DNA of 64,000 nucleotides from an uncultured Opitutaceae bacterium. Lineage in GTDB: Bacteria > Verrucomicrobiota > Verrucomicrobiia > Opitutales > Opitutaceae. Below the pieces are notes generated by a model, which was given only the letters and a program-made list of their open reading frames with translations, made no database searches and had not been told where the DNA came from. Below are positions 35,503-44,079 of the stretch, in pieces. The DNA lies in the NCBI GenBank assembly GCA_903890485.1, contig CAITBM010000009.1:1-64000 (forward strand), given 5' to 3'. The translations under genes were made by a program, and so were the position numbers. Numbering within the stretch: the first letter of the stretch is position 1; every line of letters begins with the position of its first letter.

Positions 35503-38500
35503 ATGACCACGGCCGCCGCAGCGCGTAGCCAGCGACCCGCTGTTGAGCACGCGGCGCGGGCGGGGGTGCGCGGCTGGATCTGGGGTGTACTCCTTGGCGT
35601 GGCGCTCACAGCCGCCCAAGCGGAACCCGCTGGCTCGATCACGAGCGAAGCCTTCGCCCCCAACCCCCACCCTCGCGGCAAGACGCTTTTCGTCGAATTG
35701 CCCGCCTCGGAGACCGGGGTCGTCACGGAGAACAAGTTCAACGACCCGAGGATGAAGAACGAGCTCTACCAGGAGTTTGAGACCTCCTCGATCGGGACCG
35801 GGGTGGCGATCGGCGACTACGACGGCGACGGCCGGCCCGACATCTTCGTCGTCAGCAAGACCGAGGGCTGCAGGCTGTTCAGGAACCTGGGGGGCTACAA
35901 GTTTGAGGACGTGACCGAGAAGGCCGGCGTCGGCGCCGAGCCCGGCGTCTGGAACCAGGGGGCCGCGTTTGTCGACATCAACAACGACGGGCGGCTCGAC
36001 ATCTATGTCTGCCGGGCGAGGGCGCCCAACCTCCTGTACGTGAACCAGGGCGACGGGACCTTCAAGGAGATGGCCCACGCCTACGGGCTCGACGTGAACG
36101 ACTCGAGCGTCATGGCGGCGTTCTGCGACTACGACCGCGACGGCTACCTGGACGTCTACATTGCGACCAACGTCCTGAACGCGACCGAGCACCCCGACGG
36201 CCAGCGGGGATACCTTTTCCACAACAACCGCAACGGGACGTTCACCAACGTGACCGACTCGGCCGGGATCGGCGGGCCCTCGCAGAGCCACTCTGCCACC
36301 TGGTGGGACTTCGACAACGACGGCTGGCCCGACCTCTACGTCGCCAACGACTACGGTTTCCCGGACAAGCTCTACCACAACAACCGCGACGGGACCTTCA
36401 CCGACGCGGTCGACCGGGTGCTTCCCCACACGTCCTTCTCGTCCATGGGCGCCGACCTGGGCGACGTGAACAACGACGGCCTCATCGATTTCTTCTCGGC
36501 GGACATGGCGGTTTTAAGCCACGAGAAGGACCAGCACGACTTGGCCACCGCGCGCTCCCGGCTTGAGGACCCCAAGTCCCCGGGCACGGCCCCCAAGTAC
36601 AACCACAACGCGCTCCTGATCAACACCGGCACCGCGCGGCTGGCCGAGGCGGCCTACCTCTCCGGCCTCGCTGCCACCGACTGGACCTGGTCTCCCCTCT
36701 TCGAGGACTTTGACAACTGCGGCCGGCTGGACCTTTTCGTCACCAACGGGTTCCCCAGGGACCCGGGCATCGACGTGCAGCATCGACTGATGAGCGCCGA
36801 AAGCCCCGTCGAGCGGGTGAAGATCATGTACGCGAGCCCGCCCCGGGTTGAAAAGCACCTGGCGCTCAGCAACCGCGGCGACCTTCATTTCGAGGACGTG
36901 AGCGAGGCGTGGGGCCTCGACAAGCGCGGGATCAGCTTCGGGACCGCCGTAGGCGACCTCTCCGGGGACGGCAACCTGGACATCGTCTACACGAACTTCC
37001 ACAGCGGGGTGACGCTGCTTCGCAACGACTGCGACACCGGGCACAAGGTGAACGTTTACCTCCGGGGAACAGTCTCCAACCGCTACGGGGTGGGCGCCGT
37101 GGTCAAGGTCGAGAGCGCGAAGGGAGTGCTCGCCCAACAGCTCGTCCTGGCGCGCGGGTACATGTCGACCAACGAGCCCATGCTCCACTTTGGGTTGGGC
37201 GAGGAGACGCTGGTGCGCAAGATGACGGTCACCTGGCCAAGCGGCCACGTCCAGGTCTTCGAGAACCTGCCCGCGGACCGGCGGTACACCGTGACGGAGC
37301 CCGACAAGGCGATCGCGATCCCCGCGGACCCCCCGAAGCCCAGGGGCCAGTTCGAGGAGGTGAGCGCCGCCGTGGGCGCCTCCTTCAGGGCGCGCGAGGA
37401 CAGTGTCGACGAACTCTACGGGCAGAAGCTTCTGCCGCACCGCCTGAACGCGCGGGGCCCGGCCCTGGCGGTCGGCGACATCTTTGGAACGGGAGCCGAC
37501 GACGTGGCAATCGCCGGCACGACCCTGGACCCGCTCCGGATCCTTAAGTGGGCGAAGTCCGGGTCCTACTCTCCAGCCGATTCCTCCGCGATTGGCGGGA
37601 CGCCGGCGCTCGACGACGGCCCCCTCCTCCTCTTCGACGCCACCGGTTCCGGGTTCGAGGATCTCCTGGTGACCAAGGGCGGAAACGCGGCACCGGCCGG
37701 CGCGCCCGACTACCAGCCCAGGATCTACCTGAACGACGGGCACGGGGGGTTCCATGCGGCCCCCGACGATCTCCTGCCGCAGCTCTCGGTGAACGCCGGG
37801 GCGGTCGCCGCCGCCGATTTTGACCACACCGGTCGCCTGGGCCTCTTCATCGGCGGTCGCGTGGTGACGGGCAATTACCCGAGCGCCCCCCAGAGCGTCC
37901 TCCTGGCCAACCGCGGCGGAAAATTCGAGGACGTGACCGACTCCCTGGCCCCGGGGCTGCGCACCGTGGGCATGGTGACGTCGGCGCTCTGGACCGACGT
38001 GGACGGCGACGGGTGGCCCGACCTTCTCCTCGCTCTCGAGTGGGGCGGCGTGAAGTACTTCCACAACGCCCAGGGCAAGGGGTTCGAGGACTGGAGCGAG
38101 AAGGCGGGCTTCGCCGCGGCGGGCACCGGCTGGTGGACCTCGATCGCGGCGGCGGACTTTAACGGCGACGGCCGGATCGACTACGTGGTCGGCAACGTGG
38201 GGCTCAACACCCAGTACCGCGCCGACCCCGCCCACCCGGCGCTCCTTTTCTCCGGCGACTTCAAGGGAGGCGGAGGTCCGCCCCAGCTGGTCGAGGCGTA
38301 CTACGAGGGGGAGAAGCTGTTCCCGTGGCGCACGCGCCGCGACTTGGGGGCCTCCATCCCCTCCGTGCTGAAGCGCTTCCCCACGTTTGACGCCTACAGC
38401 CGTGCCACGCTTGCCGAAATCCTCGGCGCGGACCGGATTGCCAAGGCGCAGCGCTTTGCGGCGACCGAGCTGCGGAGCGGCGTCTTCCTGAGCCAGCCGG

Positions 38501-39126
38501 ACGGCACCTACCGCTTCGAGCCGTTGCCCCACATCGCGCAGATCTCGCCGCTCCAGGGTATGGTGGCCGGTGACTTCGACGGCTCCGGCCACCTGGGCCT
38601 CTACGCCGTCCAGAATTCCTTCGCCCCGATCCCCTCGGTCGGGCGCTTCGACGGGGGACTGAGCCAGCTGCTCCGCGGCGACGGCCACGGCCACTTCTCG
38701 CCGGTCACACCGCTGGAGAGCGGCCTGGTCGTGCCGGGCGACGCCAAGGCTCTGGCGATCGCGGACATCGGCCAGGACGGGTGGCCCGGCTTCGTGGTCA
38801 CCCGGAACAACGACACGACGCTTGTCTTCCGCAACCGCGGCGCCGCGGGCCATTCCCCGCTCAGGGTCACGCTCCGCGGCCCCAAGGGCAATCCGACCGC
38901 AGTCGGCGCCAGGATCACCGTGGAACTAGCGGACGGTTCTACGGAGAGTGCCGAGGTCTACGCCGGGTCGGGCTACTACAGCCAGTCGACCGCGGCGTGC
39001 TCCTTCGGCTACCCGGAGTCAAACCCCGCGACGAAGGTGAGCGTCCGGTGGCCCTCCGGCCAAGTGTCGGAAGCCGCCGTGCCGAGCAGGGCAACAGCGC
39101 TCACGCTTTCGGCACCTGGGCCATAG
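35503..39126 (+). CDS. Giant exported FG-GAP/ASPIC-UnbV (CRTAC1-like) protein 3
   Basis: 1207 residues and a near full-length paralogue of its upstream neighbour. The N-terminus (RGWIWGVLLGVALTAAQA) is a probable signal peptide after a long alanine-rich n-region. FG-GAP repeats (DYDGDGRPDIFVVSKTEG, DINNDGRLDIYVC, DFDNDGWPDLYVANDYG), an ASPIC/UnbV domain at about 522-596 (RYGVGAVVKVES, MTVTWPSGHVQVFENLPADR), a second FG-GAP series and a terminal ASPIC-like domain follow in order. NGT and NVT sequons occur in the repeats, which would matter only if the divergent GT-C-like protein were an N-glycosylase; that is speculative. The esterase-like gene lies tail to tail 14 bases beyond. Confidence 0.82.
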   Translation: MTTAAAARSQRPAVEHAARAGVRGWIWGVLLGVALTAAQAEPAGSITSEAFAPNPHPRGKTLFVELPASETGVVTENKFNDPRMKNELYQEFETSSIGTGVAIGDYDGDGRPDIFVVSKTEGCRLFRNLGGYKFEDVTEKAGVGAEPGVWNQGAAFVDINNDGRLDIYVCRARAPNLLYVNQGDGTFKEMAHAYGLDVNDSSVMAAFCDYDRDGYLDVYIATNVLNATEHPDGQRGYLFHNNRNGTFTNVTDSAGIGGPSQSHSATWWDFDNDGWPDLYVANDYGFPDKLYHNNRDGTFTDAVDRVLPHTSFSSMGADLGDVNNDGLIDFFSADMAVLSHEKDQHDLATARSRLEDPKSPGTAPKYNHNALLINTGTARLAEAAYLSGLAATDWTWSPLFEDFDNCGRLDLFVTNGFPRDPGIDVQHRLMSAESPVERVKIMYASPPRVEKHLALSNRGDLHFEDVSEAWGLDKRGISFGTAVGDLSGDGNLDIVYTNFHSGVTLLRNDCDTGHKVNVYLRGTVSNRYGVGAVVKVESAKGVLAQQLVLARGYMSTNEPMLHFGLGEETLVRKMTVTWPSGHVQVFENLPADRRYTVTEPDKAIAIPADPPKPRGQFEEVSAAVGASFRAREDSVDELYGQKLLPHRLNARGPALAVGDIFGTGADDVAIAGTTLDPLRILKWAKSGSYSPADSSAIGGTPALDDGPLLLFDATGSGFEDLLVTKGGNAAPAGAPDYQPRIYLNDGHGGFHAAPDDLLPQLSVNAGAVAAADFDHTGRLGLFIGGRVVTGNYPSAPQSVLLANRGGKFEDVTDSLAPGLRTVGMVTSALWTDVDGDGWPDLLLALEWGGVKYFHNAQGKGFEDWSEKAGFAAAGTGWWTSIAAADFNGDGRIDYVVGNVGLNTQYRADPAHPALLFSGDFKGGGGPPQLVEAYYEGEKLFPWRTRRDLGASIPSVLKRFPTFDAYSRATLAEILGADRIAKAQRFAATELRSGVFLSQPDGTYRFEPLPHIAQISPLQGMVAGDFDGSGHLGLYAVQNSFAPIPSVGRFDGGLSQLLRGDGHGHFSPVTPLESGLVVPGDAKALAIADIGQDGWPGFVVTRNNDTTLVFRNRGAAGHSPLRVTLRGPKGNPTAVGARITVELADGSTESAEVYAGSGYYSQSTAACSFGYPESNPATKVSVRWPSGQVSEAAVPSRATALTLSAPGP

Positions 39127-39140
39127 TCCGGGAAAAGGGC

Positions 39141-41447
39141 CTAGTCCGTGACGAGAAACCGTTCCACGGCCGCGCCCAGGTCCCAATCCGTGAGGCGGTA
39201 GTTGGCTGGGGCCGGCTTCACGGTCGGGGAGATGGACCAGAGCACGTCAACGGGAAGCGCGACCCGGTAGCGGCGGTCGCCCTTCACCTTCGCCGGGTCG
39301 TAGCCCACCAGGAGGACCCCCGAGTCCTTGGGGGCCACCTTCAGCGCGATCGTTCGCATCTCCTGTCCCGAAACCTCGAAGATGCCGACGGGTTCGTTGC
39401 GCACGGGCGCGAGCAGGTCAGCCAGCCGGGTCGTACCGGCCGAGGCCGCCGCCTTCCCGGACTCGCCGTAGAAGTTCACGAGGGCAAAATCCGCGGAGGT
39501 CGCGCGCCGGAGCGCGTCGCCAACCGCAACGGAAAGGGCGTCCGTCTGGCAGATCGCGGCCGGAAGCAGGGGTGAGCTCGCGCGCCCCGCCTCCCAGGCC
39601 CAGCGGGAGTCAAAGGAGCGGCAGGCGACAAGTCTCGGCTCCAGCGAATCCATCACCACCAGGTCGCCGGTGAACGCGTTGCCGAAAATCCGGACACCGC
39701 CGGCAAACAGGTTCGGTATCGGGGAATTTGGCGCGTAGGTTGCCGCGTCGTCCGAGGCGACCCAGAAAATGAGCCTTCCCGGGGCTAGCGGGTTGAAGTG
39801 GACAAGCCCGAGGGACAGGTGGGCACCCGGGAACGTGGTCCCGTCCGAGCAGGTCACTCCCGAGTCGGCGAGATGGACGGGAAGCGCGTCCGCCATCCGC
39901 GCCACGACTGCGTTCTGGCGGGCGCTGCCGATCAGGACCAAGTGGCAGCGGGCAAGGTCGAGGTCGGTGACGTCCCTGTCACTCTTGGTGTTGAGGTTGC
40001 CGTAGAGGTTGTGGCTGTGAGGGACGCCGTCCTTGCCAAGTTCGCCCCCTTCGGCGGGCCAAGCCGGGATCGGACTCTTGCTGGCCGCATCGGCCGCCGC
40101 GCGCATTGCCAGGTTTTCGGCCTCGGTGCCCCGGCTCCCGTAGACGATCAGGAGGGGCTCCCCGTCGTACAGCAGGGACGCCGAACCGGGCGTGTGCAAC
40201 CGGAAGGGCAACTGCGGCTCCTGGGTCTCAAATACCCACCCGCTCGCCCCCTTGGCCACGATGATTTCCTTGGGCAGCGGGGCCGGGAGCACGATCGGCA
40301 ACATATGGTTGACCGAAATCGCCAGGGGAAGGGCCGGATCGAGCGGGGACTCGGAGAGGCGCAGGCGAAGGCGCGTGATGTTCGCGAGGTCGGCGGACAA
40401 TTGGTTGCCGTTGCCCGCCGTGACGACGAAGCGGGCGGGCCCGGGCGAAGGACCCCACTCCGCCACCTCGGCCCACCACCCGCGGACGGCGTCGCCGTCG
40501 AGTGCGGTGTAGTCGATGCGCCGGATGGTGCGGGAGGCAGGGCGCACCTGGAGCTTCTCCCAGACCGCGCCGCGCTCATTGCCCTCCTTGTAGTTCCAGA
40601 CGGCGTGGCCGTAGCCATTGGTCAGGTCGAAGATGACCTGGCCACCGAGTTCGCCGAGCCGGGCAAGCGGCCCGATCTCGTGGAGCACCGAGACCACCGG
40701 GTCGTCGAAACTGTGCGTGGCATAGATCGGGAGCGTGACCAGGTTGCCCAGGGGCACGTAGCTCGCGAAGCCGCAGGAGGGCCTCCCCGAGGACCAGCGG
40801 TGGGGGTATCGGGACACGAGGCGGTAGGTGCCGCCCCCGCCCATGCTCCCTCCGTTCAGGCTCACCCGGTCCAGGTCGATCGACCAATGCGCCTCGATGT
40901 AGTCGACCACGTGGAGCACGTCGGCCTCGGAGAGGGCGCGGTACCCGCCCCCTCGCGACCGTCCGAGGACCGCGAGCTCGAATTTTCCCGGGTGGGGCGC
41001 AAACCCCGCCGAGTGCTCGATCTGGTTTCCGCTGTACCCGTGCATGTAGACGGAGAGCGGCGCCGGGCGCGCCGGGTCGTAGTCGCTCGGGATGACGAGC
41101 CGGAACGGCTGCCCGGAGAGGTCGGCTGGCGACTCATAGGCCCATTCCTGGACGCCGCGCAGCTTTGCGAGCACCGCCGGATCGGCCGATATCCTGTCAA
41201 GCCATTCGCCGAGGCGCTCGGCCTTTGCGGCGGGGTCCGCGCCGCGAGCCTTGGCGGTCTCGGCGTCAAAGCGCAGGTACTTGAGCCATCCCCTGTAGTC
41301 CGCGAGGTCAGGACGCGCGAGGGCCGCTTCCGTCCGCGCAAAGAGGTCGCTTGCGCCAGGCGGGGGCGGCTCCGCGCCGAAGCCGACCGCCGCCAATGCC
41401 AGGGCCCCGAGCGCGGCCAGGGTGAGGATCCGCTCCCGGGGATTCAT
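39141..41447 (-). CDS. Secreted alpha/beta-hydrolase (esterase/prolyl-oligopeptidase-like), large
   Basis: 768 residues with a signal peptide (ERILTLAALGALALAAVGFGA). An alpha/beta-hydrolase domain (about 110-290) has the oxyanion loop VYMHGYSGNQ, the nucleophile Ser201 in LNGGSMGGGG, a likely acid at Asp248/249 in THSFDDP, and His281 in NGYGHAVWNY. The later ~450 residues are beta-rich and include possible Ig-like and sandwich segments without a clear family match. It would be a periplasmic or surface esterase, possibly deacetylating or deferuloylating plant polysaccharide. It ends the sugar-catabolic gene row: the phosphorylase gene follows 13 bases downstream on the same strand as the row reads from higher coordinates, so this gene is the last in that unit. 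Confidence 0.75.
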   Translation of the reverse strand: MNPRERILTLAALGALALAAVGFGAEPPPPGASDLFARTEAALARPDLADYRGWLKYLRFDAETAKARGADPAAKAERLGEWLDRISADPAVLAKLRGVQEWAYESPADLSGQPFRLVIPSDYDPARPAPLSVYMHGYSGNQIEHSAGFAPHPGKFELAVLGRSRGGGYRALSEADVLHVVDYIEAHWSIDLDRVSLNGGSMGGGGTYRLVSRYPHRWSSGRPSCGFASYVPLGNLVTLPIYATHSFDDPVVSVLHEIGPLARLGELGGQVIFDLTNGYGHAVWNYKEGNERGAVWEKLQVRPASRTIRRIDYTALDGDAVRGWWAEVAEWGPSPGPARFVVTAGNGNQLSADLANITRLRLRLSESPLDPALPLAISVNHMLPIVLPAPLPKEIIVAKGASGWVFETQEPQLPFRLHTPGSASLLYDGEPLLIVYGSRGTEAENLAMRAAADAASKSPIPAWPAEGGELGKDGVPHSHNLYGNLNTKSDRDVTDLDLARCHLVLIGSARQNAVVARMADALPVHLADSGVTCSDGTTFPGAHLSLGLVHFNPLAPGRLIFWVASDDAATYAPNSPIPNLFAGGVRIFGNAFTGDLVVMDSLEPRLVACRSFDSRWAWEAGRASSPLLPAAICQTDALSVAVGDALRRATSADFALVNFYGESGKAAASAGTTRLADLLAPVRNEPVGIFEVSGQEMRTIALKVAPKDSGVLLVGYDPAKVKGDRRYRVALPVDVLWSISPTVKPAPANYRLTDWDLGAAVERFLVTD

Positions 41448-41460
41448 GGTTCGGGGAGGG

Positions 41461-42729
41461 TTAGCGGCCCAGGAGGGCCTTGTTCGCGCGAATTAGGGCC
41501 AGCCTCTGGTCCACTGCCCGCCGCGTCGTCAGCGCATCCTCAGGCGTGTTCATGCACCAGTCCACCAGCCTGCCCACGCTCGTCCGGGCCACGTAACAGC
41601 GGGTATCAGAGCCCCCGTAATAGATCAGGACCGTCTTCTGCTTGTCCGGCAATTGGACCCATCCACAGGAGAAGGTGACGTTGGAGACGTCGCCAAAGCC
41701 CTCCCCGCCGTAGGGCGCGAGGAAGTGGCCGCCGGGGCGGGCAATCACCCGGGTCGGGTCCTCAAGGGAGGTCATGAACATGTAGAGCACGTACCGGAGG
41801 CCGGCCGCGCAGTTGCGCACGCCGTGGGCCAGGTGAAGCCAGCCCTTGTCCGTCTTGATGGGCGTTGGACCCTGGCCGTTCTTCACCTCCTTGATGGTGT
41901 GGTAGGCCCTGCCGTCGATGATGGCCTCGGGGCCGGTGACACCAACGGTGATGTCGTCGCAGAGGGTCCAGCCGATTCCGCCGCCCGAGCCCACGTCGAT
42001 GAACCCATCCATCGGGCGCGTGTAGAAGGCGTACTTTCCTCCGACGAACTCGGGATGCAAGACGACGTTGCGCTGCTGGGAGGCCGGGGTCCTCAGGTTC
42101 GGTAGGCGCTCCCACTTCCTGAAATCCTTGGTGCGGACCATTCCGGCCACGGCCACCGCGCTGGAGAGGTCCCCGGCCTTTGCATTGGGATCCTTGGCCT
42201 CGGAGCAGAAGACCCCGTAGATCCAGCCGTCCTGGTGGAAGGTGACGCGCATGTCGTAGACATTGGTCTCGGGCTTGATCTCGGGCAGGTCGACCGGCTC
42301 GTCCCAGAAGCGCCAGTTGTCGATCCCGTTGGGGCTCTCGGCGATCGCGAAGAGGCTCTTGCGGTCGTAGCCCTCGAAGCGGACGACCATGTGGACCTTG
42401 CCCTTCCAGTAGAACGCTCCCGGGTTGAGCGTCGCGTTCACGCCGAGTCGCTCCATCAGGTACGGATTGGTCTTCGGGTTGAGGTCAAAACGCCACTCGA
42501 TCGGGGCGTGGCGGTAGGTGATCGCCGGGTTCTCGAACCGCTCGAAGACGCCGTTGTCCCACTTCCGGTCGACGGGATTGGGCTTCGAGAGGAACTTCTC
42601 GTGCTTCTTGCGGAGCTTCGAAAGGCGCTTGGCCCAGTCGCGCGGGGCGCCTGCGGGGATGCCGGATTTCACCTTCGAGGGAGCGGCCGCTTTCTTGGCG
42701 GGTGCCGGGGTCTTGGACTTCTTTTTCAT
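41461..42729 (-). CDS. 4-O-beta-D-mannosyl-D-glucose phosphorylase (GH130 subfamily 1)
   Basis: 422 residues. It phosphorolyses 4-O-beta-D-mannosyl-D-glucose to alpha-mannose-1-phosphate and glucose in the cytoplasm (EC 2.4.1.281). Nearly every block of the MGP subgroup is present: WDNGVFERFENPAITYRHAP, FEGYDRKSLFAIAESPNGID, TNVYDMRVTFHQDGWIYG with the proposed catalytic Asp159, SQQRNVVLHPEFVGGKYAF, YHTIKEVKNGQGPTPIKTD and AHGVRNCAAGLRYVLYMFMT. The first ~25 residues are a Lys/Ala/Pro-rich tail not expected in the family. The frame is open far upstream, but that part overlaps the epimerase gene. It lies eight bases after the cellobiose 2-epimerase gene, the partner enzyme of the known mannobiose pathway. 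Confidence 0.93.
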   Translation of the reverse strand: MKKKSKTPAPAKKAAAPSKVKSGIPAGAPRDWAKRLSKLRKKHEKFLSKPNPVDRKWDNGVFERFENPAITYRHAPIEWRFDLNPKTNPYLMERLGVNATLNPGAFYWKGKVHMVVRFEGYDRKSLFAIAESPNGIDNWRFWDEPVDLPEIKPETNVYDMRVTFHQDGWIYGVFCSEAKDPNAKAGDLSSAVAVAGMVRTKDFRKWERLPNLRTPASQQRNVVLHPEFVGGKYAFYTRPMDGFIDVGSGGGIGWTLCDDITVGVTGPEAIIDGRAYHTIKEVKNGQGPTPIKTDKGWLHLAHGVRNCAAGLRYVLYMFMTSLEDPTRVIARPGGHFLAPYGGEGFGDVSNVTFSCGWVQLPDKQKTVLIYYGGSDTRCYVARTSVGRLVDWCMNTPEDALTTRRAVDQRLALIRANKALLGR

Positions 42730-42737
42730 GAGTGTTC

Positions 42738-43958
42738 TCAATGGGTTGGGTTCGGATTCAAGATATCGGTGAGGCGCCGGACCGACTCGAGGCCGGCCCG
42801 GCCGTTGTGGTAGGGGCATTTCCAAAAGCTCACCTTGAGCTCGTTGTCGAGCACCCGGCCGTCCCGGGTTACGCCCCTGAACCATTCGCCGCGCAAGCGG
42901 TCGATGAGCCTGAGCTCGATGAAATCCCATGTGCGGAAGGCCGCCTGAAGGTAGCGGTCCTCGCCGGACAGCCGGTATGCGTCCAGGAGGCCAACGACCG
43001 CCTCGGCCTGCGGCCACCACTCCTTGTTGGTGTCGGTAAGCCCCTGCGGGCCCCCTTGGTTGTAAACGCCCCCGTCGGCGTCGACGCCCTCGGCGAGCGT
43101 CACGTCGGCAATCTTGAGCGCCAGAGCCTCGATCCGCGCCAGGAGTTCCTTGTCCCCGAGCGCCTCGGCAGCGCGCACCAGGAGCCACGCCGCCTCGATG
43201 TCATGGCCGTAGGAGACCCGGTCCGACTTGGGCGTCCAGTCCTCGGCAAAGAAGAGTCCCAAGTGCCCAGTCGAGGGGTCCACGATGTGCCGGAGCATCG
43301 TATCAACGATTTCCCTGAGCGCCGAGGCGAGGCCCTTGTCGGGCCAGAGGGGAAGGAGGCGCGTGTAGGCCTCCATGACGTGCAAGTGGGTGTTCTGCGA
43401 CTTGGGCTCGTTCATGTCGACCTCGCTCAGGCGCATGTCGGCGATCGGCTCCCATTTGCGGCCGAAGGCCTCAAGGTAGCCCCCGTGGCGGGCCCTGGAG
43501 TGCTCCTCGATCAGGCGGTAGGTCGCGATGGCCTCCCGCAGGGGCTCGTCCCTTCCGGTCGCAGCATGGTACTCGGACAGCGCATACAGGGCGAATGCCT
43601 GCCCGTAGACCTGCTTCCGGTCGCGCTCGACCTTTCCTTCGGCATTCACCGACCAGTAGAACCCGCCGTTTTCCTTGTCGTGGAAATGGTCCATCAGGTC
43701 CCGGTGGGCGTGGTCCGCCATGGCCAGGTACTCGGGGTCGCCGTAGGCCCCGTAGGCCGCCGCGTAGGTCCAGAGGATGCGTGAGGTGAGGAGCGCCCCC
43801 CGCTCGGCGGTGGGGTCCACCTCAAGGGCATTTGAGATCGATCCGTAAAAAGCGCCCTTGGTGGGGTTCACCACCCGCTCAATCCAGAAGGGCAGGACGT
43901 TCTGGCGAAGGTCGTCCTCAATTCGGCGCAGGTAATCGGTCGTGACGGATGGGCTCAT
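42738..43958 (-). CDS. Cellobiose 2-epimerase (cytoplasmic)
   Basis: 406 residues, the usual family length, without a signal peptide. It should convert beta-1,4-mannobiose to mannosyl-glucose for the next enzyme. AGE-family landmarks are RGALLTSRILWTYAAAYGAY, GQAFALYALSEY, SQNTHLHVMEAYTRLL, SYGHDIEAAWLLVRAAEALG, NKEWWPQAEAVVGLLDAYR and WKCPYHNGRAG, holding the expected catalytic His and Trp residues. Placement directly before the phosphorylase strongly supports the assignment. An ATG 23 codons upstream (44027) is possible but adds a non-homologous leader. Confidence 0.92.
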   Translation of the reverse strand: MSPSVTTDYLRRIEDDLRQNVLPFWIERVVNPTKGAFYGSISNALEVDPTAERGALLTSRILWTYAAAYGAYGDPEYLAMADHAHRDLMDHFHDKENGGFYWSVNAEGKVERDRKQVYGQAFALYALSEYHAATGRDEPLREAIATYRLIEEHSRARHGGYLEAFGRKWEPIADMRLSEVDMNEPKSQNTHLHVMEAYTRLLPLWPDKGLASALREIVDTMLRHIVDPSTGHLGLFFAEDWTPKSDRVSYGHDIEAAWLLVRAAEALGDKELLARIEALALKIADVTLAEGVDADGGVYNQGGPQGLTDTNKEWWPQAEAVVGLLDAYRLSGEDRYLQAAFRTWDFIELRLIDRLRGEWFRGVTRDGRVLDNELKVSFWKCPYHNGRAGLESVRRLTDILNPNPTH

Positions 43959-44079
43959 CGCGGGCGAAGGGTAAGGGGGCGTTTCCCCGGGAACGTATTG
44001 GATGATACTTCCCGGGCAGGTTGTCACTCCTTGTCGCCGCGCCGGTGGAAAAAAGGTCGCACTCGGAGCCGTTGGGGTC

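Noticed and set aside
42730-43188. Upstream extension of the phosphorylase frame by 153 codons
   Set aside because: It overlaps the epimerase gene, is Arg/Gly-rich and lacks any family match. The ATG at 42729 gives the normal enzyme.
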